From Tepidiforma thermophila (GTDB taxonomy: Bacteria; Chloroflexota; Dehalococcoidia; Tepidiformales; Tepidiformaceae), in NCBI RefSeq assembly GCF_002563855.1, contig NZ_PDJQ01000001.1:186001-250000 (forward strand): 64,000 nt of DNA, written 5' to 3'. The notes beneath the pieces are model-generated. The model made no database searches. It was not told the origin of the DNA and was given only the letters and a program-made list of their open reading frames with translations. The translations under genes and the position numbers were made by a program. Positions 18,048 through 25,812 of this stretch are shown one piece after another (positions within the stretch are counted from its first letter, which is position 1; every line of letters starts with the position of its first letter).

Positions 18048-19112
18048 GTGACCGGGGAACGGAAGTACGCCGAGGCGGGGGTCGATATTGCGGCGCGGAG
18101 CCGCTTTGCGAAGTCGCTGCCGGGGATACTTGCCCGGGCGCGGCGGCCGGAGGTGCTGAGCGATGCCGGGCCGTTCTCGGGGCTGTTCCGGCTTGGCGAC
18201 CGGTACCGGGACCCGGTGCTCGCGGCAAGCGCGGACGGGATCGGGACGAAGGTGAAGCTGCAGCTGGCAGCGGGGCGGCTCGACCTCTGCGGGCCGGACA
18301 TCATCGGGCACAGCGTGAACGACATCCTCGTGTGCGGGGCGGAGCCGCTGTTCTTCCTCGACTACATTGCGGGGAACGGGCTTTCGAACGAGCAGAAGCA
18401 GGCGCTGGTGGAGGGGGTTGCGAACGCGTGCGCGGAGGTCGGGTGTGCGCTGCTGGGCGGGGAGACGGCGGATATGCCGGATGTGTACCTGCCGGGGGAG
18501 TTCGACCTTGCGGGGTTCATCGTTGGGGTGGTGGAGCGGGACGCGATCATCGACGGGACGAAGATCCGGCCGGGCGACGTGCTCATCGGGCTGCCGAGTT
18601 CGGGGCTGCACACGAACGGGTTTTCGCTGGCGCGGCGGGCGCTGGATGTGGCGAACGGTGAGCCGGCGGAGGAGACGCGGCGCCGGCTGGAGGAGCGGCC
18701 GCCGGAGCTGGGCGGGTTGACGCTCGGGGAGGCGCTGCTGGCGACGCACCGGCCGTATGCGCGGGAGGTGCGGCCGGTGATTGACCGGGTGCACGGGATG
18801 GCGCACATCACCGGGGGCGGCTACCGGGAGAACGTGCCGCGGGTGCTGCCCGAGGGGGTGACAGCGGTGATCGATACGCGGGCGTGGGAGGTGCCGGGGA
18901 TCTTCCGGCTGATCGCCGAGCGGGGGCGGGTTTCGGCGGAGGAGATGTACGAGGTGTTCAACATGGGGATCGGGCTGGTGCTCATGGTCGGCGCGGAGGA
19001 TGCGGAGGGGGTGCTGGCGGCGGTCCCGGGGGCGGTGCGGATTGGGGAGATACGGGAGTGGACGGGCCGGCCTGTGGAGCTAGTCGGGCTGGAGCAGGGG
19101 CAGCGGGGCTAG
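18048..19112 (+). CDS. purM: PurM, phosphoribosylformylglycinamidine cyclo-ligase (AIR synthetase)
   Basis: 354 residues. It closes the imidazole ring of FGAM with ATP to give AIR, the substrate of PurK. Motifs: YAEAGVDIAA at the N-terminus, DGIGTKVKL (the substrate/ATP loop), HSVNDILVCGAEPLFFLDY, GGETADMP, GLPSSGLHTNGFSLAR and ITGGGYRENVPR. The length is normal. The GTG start is chosen by the N6 spacing from TAGGCT. It stands alone, divergent from rnhB and far from purEK. Confidence 0.95.
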   Translation: MTGERKYAEAGVDIAARSRFAKSLPGILARARRPEVLSDAGPFSGLFRLGDRYRDPVLAASADGIGTKVKLQLAAGRLDLCGPDIIGHSVNDILVCGAEPLFFLDYIAGNGLSNEQKQALVEGVANACAEVGCALLGGETADMPDVYLPGEFDLAGFIVGVVERDAIIDGTKIRPGDVLIGLPSSGLHTNGFSLARRALDVANGEPAEETRRRLEERPPELGGLTLGEALLATHRPYAREVRPVIDRVHGMAHITGGGYRENVPRVLPEGVTAVIDTRAWEVPGIFRLIAERGRVSAEEMYEVFNMGIGLVLMVGAEDAEGVLAAVPGAVRIGEIREWTGRPVELVGLEQGQRG

Positions 19113-19261
19113 CCGGCGAAGGAGCGTGCGGCGCCGGCCGTTCGATTGTTTGCGTTGTGTTTACCGTTTGGCACCGCCTATCGGGGAATCTCCCGATAGC
19201 GGCCGGCGCAGCCCTTGAAGGACGATTGGTGTGCGCCCGGATGCCGGAAGGAGGTTGTGCG

Positions 19262-19516
19262 ATGCGCGTGGTGTGTGCCTGGTGCGGCGCTGTGCTCAGC
19301 GAGGGGGAGGGTGCGGTTTCGCACGGGATTTGCCGGGAATGCGAGGTGCTGTTCGAGCGGGCGTACCTGCGAGGCCTCGCTGAGCGGCGCCGGCAGCCGC
19401 GACGTGTTCGGGTAACGCTGCGGGCGGGGGCCCCGCTCCCGGGCTTCGAACGCGAAGGGGCGCCGGCGGGCGGGCCGGTGTGCGCGGCGGGGGCTACCAG
19501 CGCAGCCGGTCGATAA
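19262..19516 (+). CDS. Small zinc-binding protein
   Basis: 84 residues. The N-terminus reads VVCAWCGAVLSEGEGAVSHGICREC, a C-x2-C-x(15)-C-x2-C ribbon over residues 4-25. A helix follows (FERAYLRGLAERRR), then an Arg/Pro/Gly tail. Similar ribbons occur beside response regulators and in isolated small genes; no function is known. The strong ribosome-binding site GGAAGGAGG lies just before the ATG. Its 3' end overlaps the convergent PAP2 gene by 23 bases. Confidence 0.75.
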   Translation: MRVVCAWCGAVLSEGEGAVSHGICRECEVLFERAYLRGLAERRRQPRRVRVTLRAGAPLPGFEREGAPAGGPVCAAGATSAAGR

Positions 19517-20282
19517 TCGCCGCGGGGAGGCGGCGGAGGCGGACGTCGCCGAGGCTGGCGACGAGCCACCAGGAGAGGATGACCACGACGCCGCCCATGA
19601 CCATGTCGAAGAAGTAGTGGTTGCCGGTGACGGTGACGGCCCACCACATGACGGCGGACATGGCGACGGCAGCGGCGCGGATCAGCCGGCTGCGGGTGCT
19701 GGTCCAGATGGCCATGGAGGAGAGGAGGATCCAGCCGAAGTGGAAGCTGGGGAGGGCGGCGTAGTCGTTCACGAAGGGACCGGGCTGGAAGTAGTGCACA
19801 CTGCTGGCGGCGCCGTGGACGGTATCGACGAAGCCGAAGTCGTAGCCGTGGAGCGCCATGAGCCGCGGCGGAGCGGCCGGCACGAGCCAGTAGGCGGCGA
19901 TGCCGACCAGCGCGGAGACGACGAGGACGTTGCGGACGAAGCGGAAGCGGACGGGGTCCTGCCAGAGGAGCCAGAGGCCGATGGCGAGCATGACGGGGTA
20001 GTGGCCCCAGGCGTAGACCCAGTTGGCAACGGCCATGGCGGGGCCGATGTCGAGGAAGGCGGCCTGCAGGCGGGCTTCGAGGAAGAGGCCGAGCTGCTGT
20101 TCAAGGTGGATGAGGCGGAGGCTGCGCGCGACGGCGGCGTCGACATCATCGGGCCGGATGCCGCGGAGGAAGAAGTAGGCGAGCATGAAGGCCGCGGTGA
20201 AGGCGGCCTCGGCGGCGACAGCCCGCAGGCGTGCGGCGGGCCGGGAGGGAGGAGCGCAGGGAGCGGGAGCGGTGAGTGCCAT
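19494..20282 (-). CDS. PAP2/AUR1-like membrane phosphatase or lipid synthase
   Basis: 262 residues with about six membrane helices. The catalytic C2 and C3 blocks of the PAP2 superfamily are visible as PSFHFGW (near 185) and GNHYFFDMVMGG (near 227-238). The first block is diverged, as in inositol-phosphoceramide-synthase-like proteins. It should transfer or release a lipid phosphate at the outer face of the membrane. The ATG at 20282 is preferred to 20297. A perfect 12 bp palindrome lies 40 bases upstream. Confidence 0.82.
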   Translation of the reverse strand: MALTAPAPCAPPSRPAARLRAVAAEAAFTAAFMLAYFFLRGIRPDDVDAAVARSLRLIHLEQQLGLFLEARLQAAFLDIGPAMAVANWVYAWGHYPVMLAIGLWLLWQDPVRFRFVRNVLVVSALVGIAAYWLVPAAPPRLMALHGYDFGFVDTVHGAASSVHYFQPGPFVNDYAALPSFHFGWILLSSMAIWTSTRSRLIRAAAVAMSAVMWWAVTVTGNHYFFDMVMGGVVVILSWWLVASLGDVRLRRLPAAIIDRLRW

Positions 20283-20321
20283 GGTGTGCTGCGGCAACCC
20301 GTGTTACCAGTCCGTTAACGC

Positions 20322-20333
20322 TACCGTACGGTA
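20322..20333. promoter_or_regulatory. Perfect palindrome TACCGTACGGTA upstream of the PAP2 gene
   Basis: The 12 bp palindrome lies between TTGCCA and TAGCGT on the minus strand (18 base spacing), so it falls in the spacer of a plausible promoter. This is the usual place for a dimeric repressor, for example a TetR-type one. No candidate regulator is adjacent. Confidence 0.5.
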
Positions 20334-20453
20334 AGTTAGGGTGGCAAGGGCCGAATGACAGCCCGGGAGGTGTAAGAGCGGCGTGTAAAGCGTGTGCCGG
20401 GGAGTAAGCGCGTTGCGGCGAGGTGCCGCATACTGTACATGAGGGGTATGCCG

Positions 20454-20708
20454 ATGAACGCTACGGACGACCGCGAGACGACCATCCCGGCAGGCCGCGA
20501 TGCGGAATTCACCGGGCTGATCCGGTGCAAGCGCTGCAACCTTTCGTACACGCCGTCGAAGTCGACGAGCGCGCTGCGGCTGACGTACTGCAGCTTCCTG
20601 TGCGAGCTGGGGGACCTCGGCTTCAGCATGCAGGGGCTGGAGCACATGGAGCGGGTGAAGAAGACGGACGAACAGCCGAAGGAGCCGGTTTCGGCGGGCA
20701 CGGAGTAG
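20454..20708 (+). CDS. Small protein with Cys-rich segment, function unknown
   Basis: 84 residues. It has CKRC near residue 24-27 and a second pair TYCSFLCEL near 46-54, so a zinc-finger-like fold is possible. The end is Lys/Glu-rich. No known family is recognised. The ATG at 20454 has AGGGG seven bases upstream; 20448 and 20439 are in-frame alternatives. A strong terminator follows, so this is a single-gene transcript that is probably well expressed. Confidence 0.65.
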   Translation: MNATDDRETTIPAGRDAEFTGLIRCKRCNLSYTPSKSTSALRLTYCSFLCELGDLGFSMQGLEHMERVKKTDEQPKEPVSAGTE

Positions 20709-20740
20709 CCTTGCCGCGACGGCAGCGCATTGAGGACGCG

Positions 20741-20770
20741 GACCCCGCGGGGAGCGGGGTCTTTTGTTTT
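20741..20770 (+). terminator. Intrinsic terminator
   Basis: GACCCCGC (20741-20748) pairs with GCGGGGTC (20754-20761) around a 5 base loop, followed by TTTTGTTTT. Confidence 0.88.
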
Positions 20771-20829
20771 GTGCGAAGGATTTGGGTAGGCTACGGCTCC
20801 CGGCAGCGCCGGAGACTGGCAGGGGCGTG

Positions 20830-21786
20830 ATGATGGCCGCGATCACCCACCGGACGGTTTCGACGAACGGCATCGAGATGCACATCGCGGAGGCGGGGAG
20901 CGGGCCGCTGGTGGTGCTGTGCCACGGGTGGCCGGAGTCGTGGTATTCGTGGCGGCACCAGCTGGTTGCGCTGGCGGAGGCAGGTTTCCATGCGGTGGCG
21001 CCGGACCAGCGCGGATACGGGCAGACGACGGCGCCGCCGGAGATTGAGAAGTACACGCAGCTCCATCTCGTGGGCGACATCGTCGGGCTGCTCGATGCGC
21101 TGGGCGAGGAGACGGCGGTCATTGTGGGGCACGACTGGGGGGCGCCGGTGGCGTGGAACTCGGCGCTGCTGCGGCCGGACCGGTTCCCGGCGGTGGTGGG
21201 GATGAGTGTGCCGTATGCGCCCCGGGGAGACGTGCGCCCGACGGACGGGATGAAGGCCATCTTCGGGGACAATTTTTTCTACATCCTGTACTTCCAGGAG
21301 CCGGGGAAGGCCGAGGCGGAGCTGGAGGCCGACGTGCGGACGACGATGCGGAAGCTGCTGTACTCGGCCTCGGGGAACCTGGTGCCGACGCCGGAGATGG
21401 CGCGGCCGCGGCCGAAGACGGCGAAGTTCCTCGACAACATGGTGGACCCGGCGGAGCTGCCGCCGTGGCTGAGCGAGGCGGACCTGGAGTTCTTCGTGGG
21501 CGAATTCAGCCGGACGGGGTTCCGGGGCGGGCTGAACTGGTACCGGAACATCGACCGGAACTGGGAGCTGATGGCGGCATGGCGGAATGCGAAGGTGACG
21601 GTGCCGGCGCTCTTCATCACGGGGGAGCGGGACCCGGTGCGCGGCTTTGCGCCGGAGGCGAACATCCGGCAGCACGTGCCGAACCTGAAGGACCTGGTGC
21701 TGGTGCCCGGGGCGGGCCACTGGGTGCAGCAGGAGGCGCCCCAGGCGGTCAACGAGGCGCTGATCCGGTTCCTGCGGAGCCTCTGA
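20830..21786 (+). CDS. Epoxide hydrolase-type alpha/beta hydrolase
   Basis: 318 residues. It has the oxyanion motif HGWPESWYSW (residues 33-42) with HGxP, the nucleophile elbow VGHDWGAPVAW with Asp, the second acid in TGERDPV and the catalytic His in GAGHWVQQEAP. The Asp nucleophile and the lid with GGLNWYRN match soluble epoxide hydrolases (also close to haloalkane dehalogenases and fluoroacetate dehalogenase). It should open an epoxide by water. Start codons GTG 20827, ATG 20830 and ATG 20833 are in frame; 20830 is used. Confidence 0.88.
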   Translation: MMAAITHRTVSTNGIEMHIAEAGSGPLVVLCHGWPESWYSWRHQLVALAEAGFHAVAPDQRGYGQTTAPPEIEKYTQLHLVGDIVGLLDALGEETAVIVGHDWGAPVAWNSALLRPDRFPAVVGMSVPYAPRGDVRPTDGMKAIFGDNFFYILYFQEPGKAEAELEADVRTTMRKLLYSASGNLVPTPEMARPRPKTAKFLDNMVDPAELPPWLSEADLEFFVGEFSRTGFRGGLNWYRNIDRNWELMAAWRNAKVTVPALFITGERDPVRGFAPEANIRQHVPNLKDLVLVPGAGHWVQQEAPQAVNEALIRFLRSL

Positions 21787-21793
21787 CCCGGGG

Positions 21794-22594
21794 TCAGCCG
21801 TAGCTGCGGGCGAGGCCGGCGCGGGCGTCGGCCTGGATGCCGTATTGGGGGATGGGGTAGCGGAGGCCGTTGGCGGCGAGGCGCTCCATGCCGGCGATGG
21901 CGCGGGGGAGGTACTTCGGCGGGAGAGCCATGAGCAGCTCGTCATCGAGAACGCCCCCGTAGCGGCGCTCGGCGTAGCAGGGGATGGCAAGGCTCGGTTC
22001 GCCGGTGACGAGGGCGCGGCCCCAGCTATCGGCGCAGGCGGATTCGCCGACGACGCCCCACTGGAATTTGCGGTAGCCGCTCCACTGGAGGCCGTTGATG
22101 AAGATGATGGCCTGGCCGGGGGTGAGGTAGATGAGGCAGATATCGGGCGGGTCGAGGCGGCCGGAGGTGAGGGGAGAGACGGCCATCGCGCGGTAGCGGC
22201 CGAAGGGAACGACGTCCATGGCGGCCTGGTGGGCGGCGGCATCCTCGGGCGTTTCGAACCAGACGCCGGCCATGCGGCGGCCGGAGCGCCATTCGTCGTC
22301 CTGGGGGTGGAGGCCGATGACGGCGCCGCACTGGGCGCCGACGAGGTCGTCGGCGGTGATGCCGACGGTCCAGCCGAGGCGTGCGGCCTGGGCGACGATT
22401 TGGTCTGTGGTATGAATGGCGTTCGGGCGGCGGATGCGCGGGATTTGCTCCATCTCTTCGACGGTTTCGAAGAGCTTCATGCCGATGGGGGTGGTGCGGA
22501 GTCGGAGCAGGCGGTTGAGCGCGTCGACGAGCGCGTTCCAGTCGTAGCGGGCGGGTTCTTCGAGGGGGACGCTGCCGGGTTCGATGACGGACAC
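21794..22594 (-). CDS. DUF169-family protein
   Basis: 266 residues. It shows the DUF169 layout: LNRLLRLRTTPIGMKLF at 22-38, an AQCGAVIGL segment, the central AVSPLTSGRLDPPDICLIYLTPGQAIIFINGLQW and the Cys-containing VVGESACADSW and AIPCYAERRYG. The three conserved cysteines hint at metal or cofactor binding, but no function is established. The start is GTG 22594 behind CGGAGGTG, the only good ribosome-binding site. It converges with the epoxide hydrolase, 7 bases apart. Confidence 0.82.
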   Translation of the reverse strand: MSVIEPGSVPLEEPARYDWNALVDALNRLLRLRTTPIGMKLFETVEEMEQIPRIRRPNAIHTTDQIVAQAARLGWTVGITADDLVGAQCGAVIGLHPQDDEWRSGRRMAGVWFETPEDAAAHQAAMDVVPFGRYRAMAVSPLTSGRLDPPDICLIYLTPGQAIIFINGLQWSGYRKFQWGVVGESACADSWGRALVTGEPSLAIPCYAERRYGGVLDDELLMALPPKYLPRAIAGMERLAANGLRYPIPQYGIQADARAGLARSYG

Positions 22595-22679
22595 GGGGCA
22601 CCTCCGGGGCGGGCGTGCCGGTATGGTAGCGCGGAGAGCGGGCGGCCGGGGGACCGCGGGAGGCTGTGCGCGACGCAGT

Positions 22680-24092
22680 TCAGGGCGCGGATGCGGGGGC
22701 TTCTGCCTGTTCGAGGGCGGCGAGGATGGCGTCGAGCGAGGTGAACTTGACGCGGGGGCGGCCTTCGCGGGCGCCGGCTTCGCGCTCGAGCCGGTCGATG
22801 CGCTGCCAATCGGCGCAGGTGAGCCAGCGGACGCCGCGGGCGGCGAGGAGGGCAGGGACGGTCTCGGCGCCGGGCTCAGGCGGGGCAGGGAGACGGCCGG
22901 CGGCGGCATCTTCGACGAGGCAGCGGACGGTCTCGGCGGCGTCGGGCTTGTTGGTGCCGATGACGCCAGTGGGGCCGCGTTTCAGCCAGCCGGCGACGTA
23001 GAGGCCCGGGAGGGGCGCGCCGGTGGCGGGGTCGATGACGCGGCCGGCGCGGTTTGGCACCACGCCGAGGCGGTCATCGAAGGGGAGGCCGGGGAGGGGG
23101 AGGGCGCGGTAGCCGACGCTGCGGAAGACGAGCCCGGCGGGGATGACTTCTTCTTCGCCGGTGGGCTCGGCGGCGATGCCGCCGGAGGGGGTGGCGACGA
23201 GCCGGGTGCGGGTGCAGCGGACGGCGGCGACGGTCCCGCCCGGGCCGGGCAGCAGTTCGAGCGGGGTGATGCAGAAGCGGAGGTGGAGGGTGCGGGGCCG
23301 GGGCGGCCCGGGGCTGGCGGCGATCTCCTGGATGAGCTGGACCTTCCGGGCAAGGGTGCGGTCGGCGGAACGTTCGACCTCTGCGGCGCTGAGGGGGTCG
23401 AGCGCGGCCTCATCGGGGCGGATGCGGAGCGCTGCGCCTTCGAGGGTGGTCAGCTCTTTGAGTTCAGGAGTTGTGAAGGCGGCCTGGGCGGGGCCGCGGC
23501 GGCCGAGGACGTGGACCTCGCGGATGCGGCTGGCTTCGAGGGCCTCGATGGCGTAGGCGGGCATGTCGGTGCGGCGGAGCTCACCAGGGGTGAGGCAGAG
23601 GATGCGGGCGACATCGATGGCGACGTTGCCCATGCCGACGATGACGGCGGCCTCCTGTGCGAGGTCGACGGCGAGGGTGCAGTAGTCGGGGTGGCCGTTG
23701 TACCAGGCGACGAAGGCGGTGGCGGGCAGGGAGCCGGGGAGGTCTTCGCCGGGGATGCCCATGCGGCGGTCGGACTGCGCGCCGGTGGCGAAGCAGGCGG
23801 CGTGGTAGAGGCGGCGGAGGTCATCGAGGGCGAGGTCGCGGCCGTATTCGACGCTGGCGAAGAGGCGGACGCGTGGGTCGTGGAGGAGGGGTTCGAAGGC
23901 GCGGGTGACGCCCTTGATTTTCTGGTGGTCGGGAGCGACGCCCGCGCGGACGAGGCCGTAGGGGGTGAACAGCCGCTCGAAGACGTCGACAGTTACGTCG
24001 AGTTCCGGCTCGGCGAGGAGGTGTTCGAGGGTGTACATGGCGGCCGGCCCGGAGCCGATGATGGCGACGCGGAGCGGGCTCGGGCTGCTCAC
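22680..24092 (-). CDS. FprA-type ferredoxin/adrenodoxin-NADP+ reductase
   Basis: 470 residues. The N-terminal FAD site is VAIIGSGPAAMYTLEHLL (9-26), followed by LFTPYGLVRAGVAPDHQKIKG, the glutathione-reductase-like signature of mycobacterial FprA. NADP binding is at VIVGMGNVAIDVARIL with VLGRRGPAQAAFT, and the FAD end is AGWLKRGPTGVIGTNKPDA. It moves electrons between NADPH and a ferredoxin. The GTG start overlaps the CBS gene stop as GTGA, so the two are coupled. The aldehyde ferredoxin oxidoreductase elsewhere in the window could be one user of the ferredoxin pool. Confidence 0.92.
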   Translation of the reverse strand: MSSPSPLRVAIIGSGPAAMYTLEHLLAEPELDVTVDVFERLFTPYGLVRAGVAPDHQKIKGVTRAFEPLLHDPRVRLFASVEYGRDLALDDLRRLYHAACFATGAQSDRRMGIPGEDLPGSLPATAFVAWYNGHPDYCTLAVDLAQEAAVIVGMGNVAIDVARILCLTPGELRRTDMPAYAIEALEASRIREVHVLGRRGPAQAAFTTPELKELTTLEGAALRIRPDEAALDPLSAAEVERSADRTLARKVQLIQEIAASPGPPRPRTLHLRFCITPLELLPGPGGTVAAVRCTRTRLVATPSGGIAAEPTGEEEVIPAGLVFRSVGYRALPLPGLPFDDRLGVVPNRAGRVIDPATGAPLPGLYVAGWLKRGPTGVIGTNKPDAAETVRCLVEDAAAGRLPAPPEPGAETVPALLAARGVRWLTCADWQRIDRLEREAGAREGRPRVKFTSLDAILAALEQAEAPASAP

Positions 24093-24541
24093 CGGCCGAC
24101 CCCGAACTGTTCGATTTCGGCTTCGAGGCGGAATTCGAGGGTTTCGACGCGGCCGGCGAGGCTCTGGAGGAGGGCCTGGGCGAGGTCGCCGGTGGTGACG
24201 AGGCCGACGAGCAGGCCGTTATCGACGACGGGCAGGTGGCGGAAGTGGCCGGAGGTCATGACGGCGAGGACGGTCTCGAGGTCGTCGTCGAGGGTGCCGC
24301 AGATGACATCGCGGGTCATGACGTCGGCGACGGGGAGGTCGAGGACGGGGCCGCCCGCGGCGAGGGCGCGGATAATGTCGCGCTCGGAGATGATGCCGGC
24401 GACGGCGCCGGCGCCATCGAGGACGACGAGGGCGCCGATGTTGCGGGCGGCGAGTTCAGCGACGGCTTCGGCGATGGGGGCGGAGGCGGCGATGGTGGCG
24501 ACGTGGGTTCCGCGTGTGGCGAGGACGGCGGCGAGCTTCAT
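24089..24541 (-). CDS. CBS-domain pair protein
   Basis: 150 residues, essentially two CBS motifs: IAEAVAELAARNIGALVVLD with GIISERDIIRAL, then VADVMTRDVICGTLDDDLETVLAVMTSGHFRHLPVVD with GLVTTGDLAQALL. Such stand-alone pairs bind adenine nucleotides and regulate a partner. The C-terminus LEFRLEAEIEQFG is a short amphipathic helix. Start at 24541 behind GGGAG. It is translationally coupled to the FprA reductase, so a redox-enzyme regulatory role is a reasonable inference. Confidence 0.88.
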   Translation of the reverse strand: MKLAAVLATRGTHVATIAASAPIAEAVAELAARNIGALVVLDGAGAVAGIISERDIIRALAAGGPVLDLPVADVMTRDVICGTLDDDLETVLAVMTSGHFRHLPVVDNGLLVGLVTTGDLAQALLQSLAGRVETLEFRLEAEIEQFGVGR

Positions 24542-24707
24542 CGGGCGCTCCCGGGGTAGTGTGCCGCTCGCGTGAGAGGGAACCACACGGCGTGATGGCG
24601 GTGCAATCGGGGAACTCCCCACCGGCGGGAGGGTAGCACGCGGAAGGCAGCGGGGCGGCGGTCGAACGGCCACGGGGAGAGGGACGGAGGTCCGCCAGGG
24701 GCCGGCG

Positions 24708-24794
24708 TCAGGCGGGGGTAGAGGTGAGTGCACCAACGGCGGCGGACACGAGGGCGAGCACTGCGAGCGCCAGAACGATGGTGCGAGGGTTCAT
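24708..24794 (-). CDS. 28-residue hydrophobic peptide, coupled to upstream secreted protein
   Basis: An ORF of 28 codons whose ATG overlaps the stop of the preceding gene as ATGA. The predicted peptide starts MNPRTIVLALAVLALV and has one membrane-spanning segment of about 18 residues and a short polar end. The tight overlap and the N-terminal Arg before the helix argue for a real single-pass micropeptide. No homologue is recognised. Confidence 0.5.
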   Translation of the reverse strand: MNPRTIVLALAVLALVSAAVGALTSTPA

Positions 24795-25579
24795 TGCAGC
24801 GCCTCCCGGGCGATGGCGAGGAGGTCATCGACGTGGATATCCGTGCCGCGGACAGCGACCTGGAGGCTTCGCCGCTCATCCCAGACCACGACAGCGCTTT
24901 CGCCGAATTCGTCGCGGAGGATGGCGCGGCCGAGTGCGGCCGGGAGTCCGTTCACGGTGGCCGGCTCCCAGCGCTCCGCGGCGACCTGGGAGGCAAAACC
25001 GGGAGCGGCGACGAGCTGCTTGAGGATGACGACCTGGCCGCCGTGTTCGACCTCGAACCAGCTCTTGCCGGCCGCCATCTCGGCCCGGGCGTTCGGGGAT
25101 GGCGGAATCTCGAGGGTGACTTCGGAGGAGACGATGTTGCCGCCGCAGCGGACGGCGCGGGCGTGCGCCGGAACGCCGTTGACGGGGAAGCGGTCGGGGA
25201 GCGAAAGCGGCGTCCCGGCGGCTTCGCCCGGGTCGACCCACTGCGCCTGACCTGGAGCGCACCACGCGCCAAGGTCGGGGGAAGCGGTCGGCCCCACCCT
25301 GATGCCGTTGATGACCTGGTCGTACCTGGGGAGCGCCCTGTCGGCCTCAATGTAGGGCATGCCCCAGCCGGGCCTGCTCGTATCGATTGCGTCGGCCGGC
25401 CGCGGCGTTGGGAGCGGCGTGACGTCGGCCGGGCCTGAGGGCGCTGCACGGGGCGACGCCACGGCGGCCTCGTCCGACCCGAAGAAGGCACGACCAGCCG
25501 TGAAGCCGCCGACGGCGACCGCGGCAGCGAGGGCAGTCCCGAGCGCCATCTGCTTCGGGCTGAGACGATTTCGCAGCAT
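24791..25579 (-). CDS. Membrane-anchored or secreted protein, function unknown
   Basis: 262 residues. It has a signal-anchor at residues 10-31 (basic LRNRLSPKQ, then Ala/Val/Gly-rich) and a Pro/Ala-rich linker to about 70. The globular exported domain has two Cys (AWCAPG, VRCGG) that could form a disulfide, and ends with a mixed alpha/beta part. No family recognised. Its visible codons are less C-ending than those of neighbouring minus-strand genes, which may mean faster evolution or transfer. The promoter GATAAT lies 25 bases upstream, and GGAAGG serves as ribosome-binding site. Confidence 0.7.
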   Translation of the reverse strand: MLRNRLSPKQMALGTALAAAVAVGGFTAGRAFFGSDEAAVASPRAAPSGPADVTPLPTPRPADAIDTSRPGWGMPYIEADRALPRYDQVINGIRVGPTASPDLGAWCAPGQAQWVDPGEAAGTPLSLPDRFPVNGVPAHARAVRCGGNIVSSEVTLEIPPSPNARAEMAAGKSWFEVEHGGQVVILKQLVAAPGFASQVAAERWEPATVNGLPAALGRAILRDEFGESAVVVWDERRSLQVAVRGTDIHVDDLLAIAREALQ

Positions 25580-25603
25580 GGATGCAGTCCTTCCGCCAGA
25601 GGA

Positions 25604-25609
25604 ATTATC
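25604..25609 (-). promoter_or_regulatory. -10 box GATAAT before the secreted protein
   Basis: GATAAT on the minus strand, about 25 bases before the ATG at 25579. The -35 is weak. Confidence 0.45.
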
Positions 25610-25641
25610 CGGCGGATGGTAGCGGGCGTCTACGCCGCCAG

Positions 25642-25660
25642 ACTGAGGAAGATTCTCAGT
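25642..25660. promoter_or_regulatory. Inverted repeat ACTGAG-N7-CTCAGT in divergent intergenic region
   Basis: The two arms (25642-25647 and 25655-25660) are perfect, and extend to 8 bases with one mismatch. It lies 33 bases upstream of the secreted-protein -10 box, in the 233-base gap between divergent genes. It could be an operator; nothing else was recognised in the gap except the promoters. Confidence 0.35.
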
Positions 25661-25770
25661 TGCGCGTGACGCCGACGCTGCGATGCGGGCGCAGACCCTG
25701 GCGGCGCAGAAGAGAGGCCTGGCCGTCTTCCGCGGTTGTCAGCCCGGCGCCAGCAGGCGGGCCGGGGGGC

Positions 25771-25776
25771 TACACT
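25771..25776 (+). promoter_or_regulatory. -10 box TACACT of the amidase gene
   Basis: TACACT is 36 bases before the amidase ATG; AAGGAGGGA provides a strong ribosome-binding site, so this gene is not leaderless. Confidence 0.5.
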
Positions 25777-25812
25777 ACGGCGGGCACCGACCGGGACACA
25801 AAGGAGGGAACG

